A DNA stretch of 64,000 nucleotides from Immersiella caudata (Eukaryota > Ascomycota > Sordariomycetes > Sordariales > Lasiosphaeriaceae), in assembly GCA_030512335.1 (NCBI GenBank), contig JAULSU010000007.1:744001-808000 (forward strand), in the 5' to 3' direction. The notes beneath the pieces were generated by a model. It had not been told where the DNA came from and ran no database searches. It worked only from the letters and a program-made list of their open reading frames with translations. The translations under genes and the position numbers were made by a program. Each line of letters opens with the position of its first letter. Position 1 is the first letter of the stretch. This document shows, piece after piece, positions 1 through 11,630 of the stretch.

Positions 1-314
1 ACGGAGCAATACGAGGAGTGAGGTCAGCTCGTATGGCGAATGAGAGCGTGTCAGATTTCTGGCCTGAAGAGGGAGGGCTGATGACGGCCCCGCCAGTGCC
101 CAGTAACGCCGCGGAATGAGGAGCCAAATCCCCGAGTTCTGACAGCCCAACCGCCCGCTTTGGGAAGCGAGTGTGACAGGCTTCCGAGCGCCCGTTTTCT
201 TGGCCTGCACCTCTCCCTGGCTGCGTGTCCCCGCGTTTTACGAAGACTCCCGCTTCTCCCTTCTTGTCCTGCCGTCGCAACGACGAACCTTCATCATCGG
301 CCAATGTCACTACT
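1..314. other. upstream flank of the GH76 gene
   Basis: Presumed promoter and 5' leader of the GH76 gene. It is pyrimidine-rich just before the first usable ATG at 315. I see no gene or defined motif here. Confidence 0.4.
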
Positions 315-1851
315 ATGGGCGGGCTGATGGCATTCGCAGCGACCGCGCTGCTGCTGCTTTTCGCCGCATGCGGCGTCAACACGCAGTCCACTCTCCAGGC
401 CGACTTGAATTCTCCAAGTGCGTACCGAGCAGGAAGCGCTGTGTCGATTGCATCAGGCGACGAAGTACAAGCACAACTAACATCGCACGACAGGCTCGAT
501 TAGATCCGCCGCCAAGACTGTCGCGCGTAGCCTCTTGAGCCATTACAATGGCGACGAGCCCGGACAGACGATCGGTATCCTCCCGGGACCCCCGCCAAAA
601 GGCCCCTATTACTGGTGGCAGGCCGGCGCCATGTTCGGCACTCTCATCGACTACTGGTTCTACACCGGCGACGACGAGTACAACGGCATCACGACGCAGG
701 CCATGATATTCCAAGCGGAACCGCCCCTGAATAGTTACATGCCCGCCAACTGGACCGCATCCCTCGGCAACGATGATCAAGGCTTCTGGGGCATGGCAGC
801 AATGCTTGCCGCTGAAACCAATTTTCCCAATCCGCCACAGGACCAGCCGCAGTGGCTAGCGCTCGCGCAGGCCGTTTTCAACACCCAAGCCGCACGCTGG
901 GAGACGGCGGATTGCAACGGCGGCTTACGCTGGCAGATTCCCCCCTCCAATGGCGGATACAACTACAAGAACACGATCGCGAATAGCGTCTACCTCAACC
1001 TCGCAGCTCGTCTGGCGCGCTACACAGAAAACTCAACGTACTCTGACTGGGCTGAGAGGGCTTGGGATTGGATGGTGGGTGTGGGATATATTGACGCCGA
1101 GTACAATGTTTTCGACGGTGGTCATGTCGAAGCAAACTGCACCGACCTCAACCGAGTTCAGTTCTCGGCGAACGCAGCCATGTTGATCCATGGCTCCGCC
1201 ATCATGTATAATATTGTAAGCCAAATACCCTATTTCCTTTTGCGGAGTTTAGATGCTGACCTCTCGTCACAGACCAACTCTGAGAAGTGGCGCGGTCGAG
1301 TCGCCGGCCTTATCTCCAAGACAGTCGAGCACTTCTTCCCCGACGGAATCATGGTCGAGCGTGCATGCGAGCTTGAGGACAAGGTGCAATGCAACGTTGA
1401 CCAGCACTCCTTTAAAGGATATATGCATCGCGCGCTTGCGACGGCGGCAATTGTGGCCCCCTTTACGCGACAAGGTGTCATGACTGTGCTGAGGTCGTCG
1501 ACTGCGGGCTGTGTGAAGAGCTGTCTCTCGGACGGGACGTGCGGCTTCCGCTGGGACACAGGGTCGTACGACGGCGATGTTGCGAATGGGCCGGCTGGCC
1601 AGGAGATGAGCGCCCTCGCTGCGCTAACGACGCTTCTGATCGAGCAGAAGAACCAGGGGCCCTTCACCAACAAAACGGGTGGTACGAGTGTGGGTGACCC
1701 TAACGCTGGCTCGAATCCGTTTGTCCTCAAGCCACTACCGCCAGTCACACCAGGATGGAGGGGTGGCGCGGGCATCTTGACAGCGGTGGTGCTGGCGTCC
1801 ATGGTTGGCGGTCTGGTTTGGATCAGCGGGCCTTGGGGTGAAAACATTTGA
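315..1851 (+). CDS. GH76 family mannan endo-1,6-alpha-mannosidase (Dfg5/Dcw1-like)
   Basis: Proposed exons are 315-417, 494-1215 and 1273-1851, giving 467 aa. The first ATG in frame (315) opens a signal peptide with a run of leucines and ends near GVNTQ. Removing intron 1 (GTGCGT...CAG) restores the family N-terminus SIRSAAKTVA. Intron 2 (57 nt, GTAAGC, CTGAC branch) is 3n and stop-free. The GNDDQGFW motif, with the Asp pair at about residues 128-129, matches the catalytic pair of GH76. A hydrophobic segment near the C-terminus suggests membrane or GPI-type anchoring. Family role (known): hydrolysis or transglycosylation of alpha-1,6-mannan, linking GPI proteins to the cell wall. The size is usual for the family. 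The least certain part is the first exon. Confidence 0.88.
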
Positions 1852-3862
1852 GTAATGACTTTGCTTTGGGAGTTTGCGATGCTTTTTTTTTTTTTTTTTG
1901 GGTGGTGGAATATGGTTGGTCTAGGTATTGTTTTGCATCTGGTGCGGTCGCATTTCAGGGAGGGTAAATGGTCTACTCAATCAAAACACGATGACTTATG
2001 AGAATTTCCAGGTGGAATTTCTGGAGCGAGCGGTCTCTATATCAGATATCTGTCAAAATCCATTGATATTTGGTTGTATGTCACTCGCAGATCTCTGCTT
2101 GTCTAGTTCACTGTTGGGTTTGGTGTTGCCGGAAAGGGTAAGTGAGAATTTTGGATTTTCCTTTCAAGCCCTTCTTTAGGGTGATACACGAGGTCGTCGG
2201 GGTACGTCTGTTAGAGAAGCAGGACTTCACATATCCAGAGGGCTGCGTACCTTCAAAAGCCCAAAAGCTCTATTCACTTGGGACTCTTCAAGGCTATCAT
2301 TGAGGGGATCACAGCAACGCAACGCTCCGAGCAACGGTGTATGCTGTCACATTCTGCCAGAAGACACCTTCATCCAACCCAATAGTCACACTGGAGTTGG
2401 CCTTCAAGGTGAGTTGCGGCTTATAAGGCTCAAGACTCAGGATCAGGTCGTCATCTAGCTTGGTAGCTAGCGGTTAAGATGGAATTTGTTGTTCTTCTTC
2501 AACATCATATGCTGATCAACCTGTATAGAATTGGCACAATCGGGGTAGACTGATCCTCGAGTACGCTGCCTCCGTACACCAGCAATCATTGACATGCTTG
2601 AAACCGGGGCTGTGCCTCCATGGTAGGCACGTTGATAGGCCAAAGGCAGGATCAAGCTGCAGGATCGTAGACCCTAACCCTTGCCTCGGGTTCGGGTTCT
2701 GATATCGCCAACAGGCGGTTGACAACGGCAGGACCGATCATCCCACGCTCCTCTTCCTGACTTGGCCAAATCTGGAGATGGAGTCCCGCCATGATCAGAG
2801 CCCCCCACCAGCGGTACTGTCAATGTTCGGACCTCGGGAGCGCTCGTTCACCTTCTCGTTTGCAGTCGAACTGGGTTGGGAAAATCGCTCGCCCTTATCG
2901 GAAAGCCCCGCACTAGATGATGGATCCTACCTTGGCCTCACAGGATCGGTCGGAATGCCATACTGCGAACTCGAAGCTTCTCGCCTCAGAAGACGCCGTC
3001 CAGAATGGCTCCAAATTGTGTCGCCGACCACTTCCTCCGAGCAGACGAGAGCGGCGCTACGGAAGCCGCGCACTTTCGGCTCAGACTGATGGCCTCCACC
3101 ATGATTGTAAATAAGCACTCCTAAAGCCCTCTATCGCGCCGCCGGCCTATGCTCCCCACTCGGCGGAGCAGGCTTCCATGGCGTCCCCCGGTGCTTGGCA
3201 AATGCACTGGCCGACCGCACCGATCAACCACCCACCGGTCCCTGGCACCGACCGATAAGGCACCGCCAGGCTGTGAGGCTCCTTATCACACGTTCATCCT
3301 CGCGTTAGGTCGGGAAAAGCTAACCGGAACGAGGGAGACAAAGATATATCTCGGCCTTCTTATTGGGCATCCGGCGTCCGTCTTGGCTAAAAGCCCCCGC
3401 CTAGAACAGACCCCGCCTCCAGGTTCCCTCGGAGAGGACAACCCGGCCCCCAACCGCAGAGGCAAAGACGCAGACACTATTGCTTGCTCAGATGGATGCC
3501 TCGCTGCAAGGGCTCGCCGTTGATCCACAGACGGCGCCCTTCCCAACCACCTGGCACCGGTAGCCTCGCGTGGTCCCTGTTGATAAGAGTTCCCCGGCAA
3601 CTTGGCAGCAGGATTCCGGCATCTGTTGAAGCTCTTAGGAACGATGACGTATAGAGATAGCGAGGGATTGCGGACATCCATGTGGGCAGCTGCGATGTCC
3701 TGCAGAGATAGCGTGGTGTTGTGGAGGGCCATGTGGGCGGCCCGTGTTAATAAAGGGCGCCTCCTCCCACTTCTTGATGGTCCTCGAGATACCCAAAGCA
3801 CCTGGGGCTTCCACACATATCAACGCATTGGCAAACTTTGACCTGCCGGCTTGATCTCTACC
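1852..3862. other. intergenic region between GH76 and amine oxidase genes
   Basis: About 2 kb with only short reading frames on both strands and none with family resemblance. A T17 run lies at 1883-1899, soon after the GH76 stop, probably in its 3' UTR. The right half should carry the amine oxidase promoter. Confidence 0.5.
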
Positions 3863-6394
3863 ATGGGGCTTCTTGACTCTGTCAGCCCTCGGGCCATCGC
3901 CACCTCGGCGCTGCTCCTGGGCTCTCTCGCCCAAGGCGTCTTCGCCCGACCGTCACCCGAGCCCAAATCCGACTGGGTTCGAAAGGGCCCCGGTGGCTCC
4001 GGCGGTTACTTCAAGAAGAAGGTCCACGATCAAATCAGACGGGCTGTCGGTGGAGCAAAGAGGACTGCCGAGCTGGAATCCTGCGCCGAGACCACCACCA
4101 CGACCATCACAGCCCCGAAGCCGAACCCTTGGGCTCCCCTTAGCAACGAAGAGACGGCGTCTGTGGTCGAATGGCTTTTCTCTCGGGGGGATCTTAACCT
4201 GACCACGACCGAGGACGCTACAGCTTGGGATAACTCAATGTGAGCGGGCGTCCGCATATGCAAAGGCAAAGAAAAAGCTGACTTTTTACGCAGCGTGCTC
4301 GTCGAATCGATGTGGCCCAACAAGACAGACGCCGTGAATTACTTGGACGCAAATGCAGCGGCGCCAACCAAGTATGCTCATGTCATCCTCAATAACCGCG
4401 CCACTGTGGACGCTCACTATGCCGACATCCTGGTCGGTCCTCTCCCCATCGACTCTGCTACCACGTGGTCGCCGCTCGAGTTTCCCTACACCAAGAAGTC
4501 CGGCGGAACCGTTCGCAATCTCGACGCAGACCAGAGCGCCTTGTACAGCGAGTGGATCTACCCCATCTCGGCCTCCATTGCTGACATCACGCTCGACTTG
4601 TGGAACGCCACGGGCATGGGCCTCGATAATGATACCCTCAGCATCTGGGGAATCGATCCTCTATGGCAAGACGACGGCAGGGTCACCATGTGGAGTGCGT
4701 TCTGGAACAGCCCCACTGGCGATTTCGATGACAGCACAGTCCTTCCTCTGGGACTCTATTTCCGCTCCGATGTCACCGGGCGCGATCCCAGCCAGTGGAC
4801 GTTTGAAGGCTGGCTGTACAACGACATCTTCTACGAGACTACTGAGGAGTTCCGCGCTGCCTACTGGAGCGAGGGGTTCGTCAAGAACAGCCCCAACGTT
4901 GACGGCCAGTGGGCTCAGACTGGTCAGGTTGGCAAGGTGGAGCCCCTGGACCTCCTGCCCCCGCCGGTCCAAGTTGCCCCGGCAGGTTCTCGATATGCGG
5001 TCGACCCCGAGCAGCAGTACGTCGAGTGGATGGGCTTTAGCTTCTATGTCGGCTTCACCAGAGACGCCGGTATGGCCTTGTACGACATTCGCTACCAGGG
5101 AGAGCGCATCATGTACGAGCTGAGCCTTCAGGAGGCGCTTGCTCACTATGCTGGCAACGACCCGATGCAGAGTGGTACCGCTTACCTGGACACCTTCTAC
5201 GGATTCGGACCCTACGCCTTTGAGCTCGTTCCTGGATACGACTGCCCAGCCCACGCCACCTACCTGAACTCATCATTCTATGTCGACGAGACATGCCGTA
5301 CTCATATCAACAGCATTTGCTTGTTCGAGTTCGAGGCTGACCACCCCATCCAGAGGCACAGCACCAGCAAATACGTGTCCATCACTAAGAACACGTACTT
5401 TGTCATCCGCTACGTCGCGACCGTCGGCAACTACGATTACATGTTCAGCTATTCGTTCTTCCTCGACGGCTCCATTGCTGTCGAAGTCCGCGCCTCCGGG
5501 TATATCCAGTCGGCCTACTTTGCTAATAACCACGACTACGGCTTCCAGATCCACGACTCTTTGAGCGGTTCCATGCACGACCATGTCTTGAACTTCAAGG
5601 CCGACTTCGATATTCTCGGCACCAGCAACTCGCTGGAGCTCGTGAGCCTCGTGCCACACACCACCACGTACTCCTGGTCCAAGACACCTCGCAACACTAT
5701 GAAGATCGACCGCAAGTTCATTGAGAGCGAGGATGAGGGACAGTTCAACTGGGGCGCTAACAGCGCGACCCAAGTCATTATTGTCAACGAAAATGCCACC
5801 AACAAGTACGGCGAGTATCGTGGCTACCGAGTGCTCCCCTACACTGGTACCGCTCACTTGACGGTCAAGGGCAGCAGCAATCTCAACAACGCTGCGCACT
5901 GGGCCGAGCATGATATTGTTGTGACCAAGCGGAAGGACACTGAGTATCGTTCCACGCACCCGCTCAACAACCAGGACACTTTCGAGCCCCCAATTGACTT
6001 CTCCAAGTTTCTGGATGGCGAGAACCTCCGCGACGAGGACTTGGTGCTGTGGCTCAACCTAGGAATGCATCACATCCCGCACACCGGAGACCTGCCCAAC
6101 ACAGTTCAGACCACGGCGCACAGCGGCGTCCAGTTCATGCCTAGCAACTACTTCTTGGAGGACCAGAGCAGGCGTACCGTCAACCAGGTGCACATCAGCT
6201 ACGGTGAGGGCGAGGCCGCCGTCGTTGAGCGGTTCGGACAGTTTGAGGCTTCGAGCGAGAACGCGACCTGCAAGCCCAACTATGAGCCCGTTGAGGAGAA
6301 CCTCGAGGCCTATGTCGGAGACATCGTCGTTCGGAAGTTCCCGTTCGATCCTAACAACCCCTTCTATCAGACCGACGCTATAGGCAAGAAGTGA
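3863..6394 (+). CDS. secreted copper amine oxidase (topaquinone enzyme)
   Basis: Two exons, 3863-4239 and 4294-6394, give 825 aa. The start sits in ACCATGG and opens a signal peptide ending near GVFARP. The 54-nt intron has a GTGAGC donor and CTGAC branch. The catalytic domain has the NYDY motif whose first Tyr (about residue 506) is the topaquinone precursor, a candidate catalytic Asp about 81 residues earlier in YLDTFYGFG, an HxH pair (MHDH, about 554-556) and a third copper ligand region MHHIPHTGD near residue 720. Reaction (known): a primary amine plus O2 and water gives aldehyde, NH3 and H2O2. Many NxT/NxS sites suggest extracellular glycosylation. The large size and signal peptide separate it from the peroxisomal fungal enzymes. 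The substrate cannot be read from sequence. Confidence 0.95.
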
Positions 6395-7694
6395 GCAGCA
6401 TGGCGCAAGTCGAAGGGCCGAGCTCCTGATGAGCTAGCGGCAGATAGTGGTCATTTTGGCCCACGAGGAATGTTTAATGAGATGCGATGGGACTTGGTTT
6501 CGATGCCTGGATCTACATCAGCACATAATGCATAGAGTAGCGTATCATGCCAACTAATGAGTCTACGTAAAAGACACACACTACCTAAGGTAGATAGTTC
6601 GAAGAATACATGCGACGAAGTCGCTGTTCTAAATCTTCTTGTCCACTCTCATGTCTGGCCATTGTGCATTGGACGGTGAAGCCGTGCTCGCCCCTTTGTT
6701 TTGACGTTGTGTGATGAACACTAACCAATCAAAGGCAAACATGAAGGCGTTTGATTTCAGCACGTACATCAATCACAGCTGCCCTCTCACCGCAAGACCC
6801 TGCTATATTGATTAGCTTTCGTTCTCTCAACTAAGCTCCTCCTCCTTGAAGAATTAGATGACCTGTAGTCATCATGAAACGACCAGGGCTCCACTGCTTT
6901 AGGCACGCAGCAAGTCCTTCCTGCCGACAAAACTGGAAAATAGAACCGCCGGTCTTCCGCCCGAGCAACCTGAAGCAGACCCAGCCCACCAAATGAGAAT
7001 CCTTCGCCTGTGGGGCGGTTGAGTCATTCATGCGGGTATCATCGGACACGACGGAAAAAGGATGTTTGCAAAGTTTTGCGCCAATTTTGATCTTGGGCTA
7101 ATCAGATGATCTGATAAGATGGATCGCCCAGATGACATCGTCGCACTGCATGAGCGGAGTCTGGGCGGTGGGGTTGACCGGGGTTTGGTCCACAGGCACG
7201 ACGGGTTGAAATGGCAGTTGAAACCGAGGGACACGGGCGTCCAAGGCGCGAAGGAGGGAGGGGCCGATGCCGGCTTGGGTTGGACGCATTCCCGGGGGGG
7301 GGTTTGGGGTTTGGAAGGGGTTGTTATTATTTTTGGCTGGGTGGTTTTTTTCCCAGACGGGGCTGGAAGGGGTGAGGCGTTGGGTAAAAGGTACGCGGAT
7401 TTGCGTGCTGGAGTGGATCAGCGGCGAGCACGGAATCCTTTCCCTTGCCCAGACGGTTCCATGGCTGGGGAGGGGCGGTTTGATTCCTTGAAGTTCTAGG
7501 TACTTGTAGGAGATGTGTCCAGCGAAGCAGCTGGTCGGTCTGGTTCTGCAGCATTCATGCCTCTTCCCCGTTTTTTCAAGTTCGTCCTCTGTCGTTTTCT
7601 GACAGCCCAGATCCTCAATTTCCAGTCGACATTTGGAATAGATAGTACTGGGTGCCTCTGGGGTACGCAAAACAACAGGCCGAGCGAAGAAACC
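6395..7694. other. intergenic region and promoter of the FAD oxidoreductase
   Basis: No gene seen. The right half is the putative promoter of the oxidoreductase and holds one exact ATCTGATAA (7109-7117), listed separately. G-rich runs occur around 7290-7380. Confidence 0.5.
7109..7117 (+). promoter_or_regulatory. ATCTGATAA, SreA-type GATA site
   Basis: Exact match to ATCWGATAA, the site of the fungal iron-responsive GATA repressor SreA. It lies about 580 bp upstream of the FAD oxidoreductase start. GATGA directly precedes it and AAGATGG follows, so several GATR cores are clustered. Roughly one chance match is expected in 64 kb on two strands, so this single copy is only suggestive. Confidence 0.4.
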
Positions 7695-9351
7695 ATGGGT
7701 TCCATCGCTGAGCTCCCCGTCGTCGTCGTCAATTCGACCGCACCGCTGCCGCCATTCAAAGTACTCGTGGTCGGCGGATCGTACGGCGGTCTCTCAGCTG
7801 CCTTCAACATCCAAGATCTGTGCTGCGGGAGGGCACCTCGATGTGGCGAGCCACCAAAGGAGGGCGAGCCGCCGCTAGAGAAGTTTCAGGTCGCCGTGGA
7901 CATCACCGTGGTTGACGAGCGAGACGGTTTCTGTATTACGCCCTTCCTTTTAGCTCCCTTTCCAAGTTTTCCAGCACTCAGGTTTCTCTAACTTCACCAA
8001 GATCACCTCATCGGCACACCGCTCGCACTCGCAGATGAGAAATACGCGGAAAAGTCTTGGGTCAGATATGAGGACATTGTTGCCCTCAGGCCATCGAGCG
8101 GCGAGGGGGCCATCCGTGTACTTCAGGGCTCGGTGACCTCCATCAACGCTGAGCGCAAGGCGGCTACTTTCGTCGCGCGCGACGGCGCACAATCATCCGA
8201 GTTGCAGTATGATTATCTTGTAGCGGCATCGGGACTCCGGCGGGCATGGCCTGCCGCGCCTCGGGCGCTGAGGAAGAAGCAGTTCCTGTCCGAGGCCGCG
8301 GAGCACCTTCGAAGCTCGACGACAGGGACGCACGGTGTGGTTGTTGTGGGAGGCGGTGAGTTTTTGCCTTGCAATGTTTGAAATCTAAGCTTTCTATGGG
8401 TTCTATCCGCCTCGACAGCCAGGATATCCAAGCGAACCTGCAAACCGAAACTAACACCAGAGCTGTGTCACAGGCGCTGTTGGCATCGAGGTAGCAGCCG
8501 AGATGAAAATGATGCACCCGGATCTGAAGGTCACCCTCGTGCACTCCCGAGACAAGCTGCTCTCCTCAGAGCCCCTTCCAGACGATGTCAAACACCGCAG
8601 TTTAGAACTCCTCCGCAAGTCCGGCGTTGAAACCCTCCTCTCCCACCGCCTACTAGACACCACCCCCGAAGAATCACCCGACTCCCTACCGACCGTTCGC
8701 ATGCGCTTCACCAACGGCCACACCCTCCTAGCAGACAAAGTCATCATGGCAATTTCCAGCCCCGTCCCCTGCACCTCCTTCCTCCCATCCAGCGCCCTCA
8801 CCGACGAGGGCTACGTCCGCATTCAACCCACCCTCGCCTTCCCCTCTGACACACCAGACCACTTCGCCATCGGTGACATCGTCCAGTGGTCCGGCATCAA
8901 GCGTTGTGGCGGTGCCATGCACATGGGCTATCTCGCTGCGCATAACATCCATCAACTTATGCGCCAGCGTCTGCAAGGGACTGAGCCTGTTTTCCAGAAA
9001 CTAGATGAGATTCCGCCTATGATCGGGCTAGCCGTGGGCAAGTACGCCGTGGCGTATTGGCCGGAGGGAGGGATGACGTCGGGTGAGGATGTGTTGAAGG
9101 CTTTTTTTGGGGATGATTTGGGATTTAGCAGTGAGTGACTTCCTCCCGGTCTTTGGCCAGCAGCCAGCAGTGCTTTGGACAGTGAAGAGATTGAAGGGGC
9201 GGCAGCTGATGTGGCTTTAGTTTGCTGGAAGTATCTTCAACTGGGAGGGCCCAAGGCCAAAGTTGTGACTGCGGTTGCGACTGTGGATGCCCCTGAGGTG
9301 GTCCCAGAGGCGGCTCCTGAGCTTGCCCCTGAGGTCGTCGCGGAGGCGTAA
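7695..9351 (+). CDS. FAD-dependent pyridine nucleotide-disulphide oxidoreductase (AIF/AMID/NDH-2-like)
   Basis: Four exons (7695-7932, 8002-8355, 8474-9130, 9221-9351) give 459 aa. Every junction restores conserved text: DGF|YHLIG, GG|GAVGIE and LGFS|ICWKY. The N-terminal FAD-binding Rossmann motif is VVGGSYGGLSA and the second NAD(P)H-binding motif is VVGGGAVGIE. The AIGDI segment near the C-terminus contacts FAD in this fold. There is no signal peptide, so it is likely cytosolic, lipid-droplet or mitochondrial-surface. Such proteins oxidise NAD(P)H and reduce quinones or other acceptors. The last exon encodes an unusual Pro-Glu-Ala-Val tail (APEVVPEA-like repeats). It converges on sidF, and an SreA-type site upstream hints at iron control. 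The physiological substrate is unknown. Confidence 0.9.
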
Positions 9352-9872
9352 TAGGGGACTGTTGCCATTTTAAAGTAGGTATTTCGCAGTACGATGGCTA
9401 CGAGGGAACCTCTGGTGTTTGTTTTTGTGGCTATGGATTATCAAGAAAAGTGAGGGTTGAATTTGGAGCTTTTGAGGAACATGCTGGCCAGAGTTTTGGT
9501 ATTGAATAACCGCAGGATTGAACAAATAACACGCGCGTCTGCACGCGTCTCAAGAGACCGAACGTACCTACTGGGCATTGTGGACAAGAAGAAGTTGAGC
9601 CCGTAATGAGTGCTCTTCATGTCATGAATTATGAAGAAGAGTGATGGCCCTCAACGGATTCGCCCGCCAACGAGCTGCCACTAATCAGGTACAGACAGTG
9701 TTACCGTCTTCCCAACGTGCTTTCATCTCCTCTAGTGTCAAAAAGTTTTAGGATTTAATAGACACGAGTGGTAGAGCCACTCTAACCTCAAAATCCAAGA
9801 AGCAGCGTTTGTTTTTCCTCTACCAAAACGCCACATTCCCTCCTGCTATGTAACAACTTAGTCCCACTAAAC
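9352..9872. other. convergent 3' region between FAD oxidoreductase and sidF
   Basis: About 520 bp shared by two gene ends. No reading frame of note. ACGCGTCT occurs close to a related ACGCGCGTCT around 9530-9550, too short to call a repeat. Confidence 0.5.
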
Positions 9873-11216
9873 CTACAACTTTGGCACTAACCCCACGCCC
9901 GTCCCTCCCATCACCCTCTCATTCTCATCCAACGGGCAAAGCTGAAAGAACCTCTCCCGCGAACAGCTCATAAACGCCGCCCGCTTGGCCGGCAGATCGA
10001 TAAACTTGTCCAACCCAAAGCCATGAATCAAATCATACATCAACACGGGGCTGTTCGTAAACTGCGGCTCTCCCACGACCTGCATCGTCCTGTTCTCATC
10101 TAAAAACAAGTAGTGCATCAGACTCGACCACCACGCGCTCACTCTGTGCGGGCCGCGGAAACGCACGTCGCCCACCAGCGAGTTTCGGCCGCGATCGAAG
10201 TCGCCCGCGGAGTAGTAGGCGCCAATGGGGTTTTCTTTCGCCCAGTACACCTCAAAGTAGGCGAAGAAGGTGTCGTCGAACTTGGCGAGGATGGACTGGC
10301 GGTGCGGGTCTGCCTGGCAGGCTGTCAGGTACGCTTGGTGCTGCTCGAGGGTGCCGGATTGGTTCCAGCCTTGGGAGACGCGCGGGTCGTTGACCCAGGT
10401 GTGGAAGAGGCTGACGTGGGAGGGATCCGAGGGGTCGAGAGCTACCATGGAGAAGGTCTCGCGCAGGTGGGGGATGTAGCGGCTGTAGATGGTGGTGCTG
10501 GGGGCTGGTTTTGCTGGCCGGCGGGGGTGCCAGGAGAAGGTGACTGAGGGGGATGAGGTCAGGGTGTAGTCGAGGGGCTGGGGTGGGTAGGCAGCGAGGT
10601 TGAGGGAAGAGGAGGACGGATCGGTGGGCATCCAGACGGGATGGGGGCCGAAAGGTGAGCCGGCTCCTTGCCAAAATGCGGAGCGGAGGATGAGGATTTC
10701 GGGAGAGGAAGGTGTGACAACAGTGGTGGTTGCTGAGGCGGGAGGAGGGGTATAGTTGATAGCGAGGCCAACGGCGGTGAGATTGTCGGCAAGCTGCGAA
10801 GCGTCAAGGCCGGTGAGCCCCAGACGGAAAGCCTCCTCGCCGGGGCAGAGGGTGAAGATGGCGTAGGTGAGAAGCCAGATCTGTGCCATGGTGGCGGGTT
10901 CGGTGCCCTCCCAAGCAGCTTTCACGGCGGTTGAGCGCCGTGCCCTTCCCCAGACCGTGTTGTCGGATGCATTGGGGCGGTCGCCAGACTTGAGCTTCTG
11001 CGGCTCAGTGAAGGAGAGTGTCGTATTGTGTAGCGGCTCGAAGAGAGGTTTTGCGCCGGGGTCGGATTGCTGAAGCTGGTAGAGGTCATCCCCGCCGTCA
11101 CTTTTGGTAACGCGGTACGCGGTTTGGTACGGGTGTGGGAGCTTGAGGAGGGGCTCCGCCGAGGTTACATAGCTGCTGAGCCGCCGGGGCAGCGAAGAAG
11201 TTGATGATGCTGGCAT
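9873..11216 (-). CDS. sidF: siderophore N5-hydroxyornithine transacylase (SidF-like, AlcB/IucB acyltransferase domain)
   Basis: Intronless, 447 aa. The C-terminal half has the GNAT-fold siderophore acyltransferase signature: FHTWVNDPRVSQGW, a strand-helix with FEVYWAKENPIGAYY, then GDVRFRGPHR and the FLDENRTMQVVGEP block. Known role of SidF: transfer of anhydromevalonyl from CoA to N5-hydroxyornithine to make the building block of fusarinine C. The C-terminus is PKL, a plausible type 1 peroxisomal signal, and SidF is peroxisomal in Aspergillus. It is divergent from an acyl-CoA ligase resembling SidI, across a promoter with two SreA-type sites. This context is the main reason to prefer SidF over the acetyl-transferring paralogue SidL. 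Expected control is iron repression by SreA. Confidence 0.85.
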   Translation of the reverse strand: MPASSTSSLPRRLSSYVTSAEPLLKLPHPYQTAYRVTKSDGGDDLYQLQQSDPGAKPLFEPLHNTTLSFTEPQKLKSGDRPNASDNTVWGRARRSTAVKAAWEGTEPATMAQIWLLTYAIFTLCPGEEAFRLGLTGLDASQLADNLTAVGLAINYTPPPASATTTVVTPSSPEILILRSAFWQGAGSPFGPHPVWMPTDPSSSSLNLAAYPPQPLDYTLTSSPSVTFSWHPRRPAKPAPSTTIYSRYIPHLRETFSMVALDPSDPSHVSLFHTWVNDPRVSQGWNQSGTLEQHQAYLTACQADPHRQSILAKFDDTFFAYFEVYWAKENPIGAYYSAGDFDRGRNSLVGDVRFRGPHRVSAWWSSLMHYLFLDENRTMQVVGEPQFTNSPVLMYDLIHGFGLDKFIDLPAKRAAFMSCSRERFFQLCPLDENERVMGGTGVGLVPKL

Positions 11217-11589
11217 TTTTGGTCTGATTCAGACGTGTGTCCCTTTCGGCCCTGGGTAAGCTCTGATGAAAGGACGGATCAATGCAGGCCAGATTGTCTG
11301 AGGTGCGGCGCGAAGCGTCTGTCTTGACATGCCGCTTCGCCATGATGAACTTGGCGGCGGTGGTGGTTCTAGGTTTGCCGAGCCGGGTACCCTGCACGCC
11401 ATTCACCCCAAAGTCCCCGCCCCATGACGGCTTTCCCTGCCCCTCTCCCCACGTCGAAACAGCGGAGCGAGCTCCAAGCGGAGACTAGCGTGGTGATGGT
11501 TCAGTCGCACCAGCCAATGGTGGATTGAAATGTCGACTGACGGGGTGTGACAGGGGGTGTCGGGGCGGTGATGCCCCGCTTTTTCTCGG

Positions 11590-11598
11590 ATCTGATAA
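11590..11598 (+). promoter_or_regulatory. SreA-type site ATCTGATAA (copy 1)
   Basis: Exact match to the consensus ATCWGATAA, 374 bp upstream of the sidF start. Paired with a second copy 32 bp away. Confidence 0.7.
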
Positions 11599-11621
11599 CT
11601 TTGATGGTGCTCCCGGGGCGG

Positions 11622-11630
11622 ATCTGATAA
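11622..11630 (+). promoter_or_regulatory. SreA-type site ATCTGATAA (copy 2)
   Basis: Second exact copy, same orientation. The 32-bp spacing, about three helical turns, places both on the same DNA face. It lies about 770 bp upstream of the sidI start. Confidence 0.7.

Noticed and set aside
5273..5959. 228-codon antisense frame over the amine oxidase
   Set aside because: Antisense shadow of a strongly conserved coding exon; no motif and no separate promoter space.
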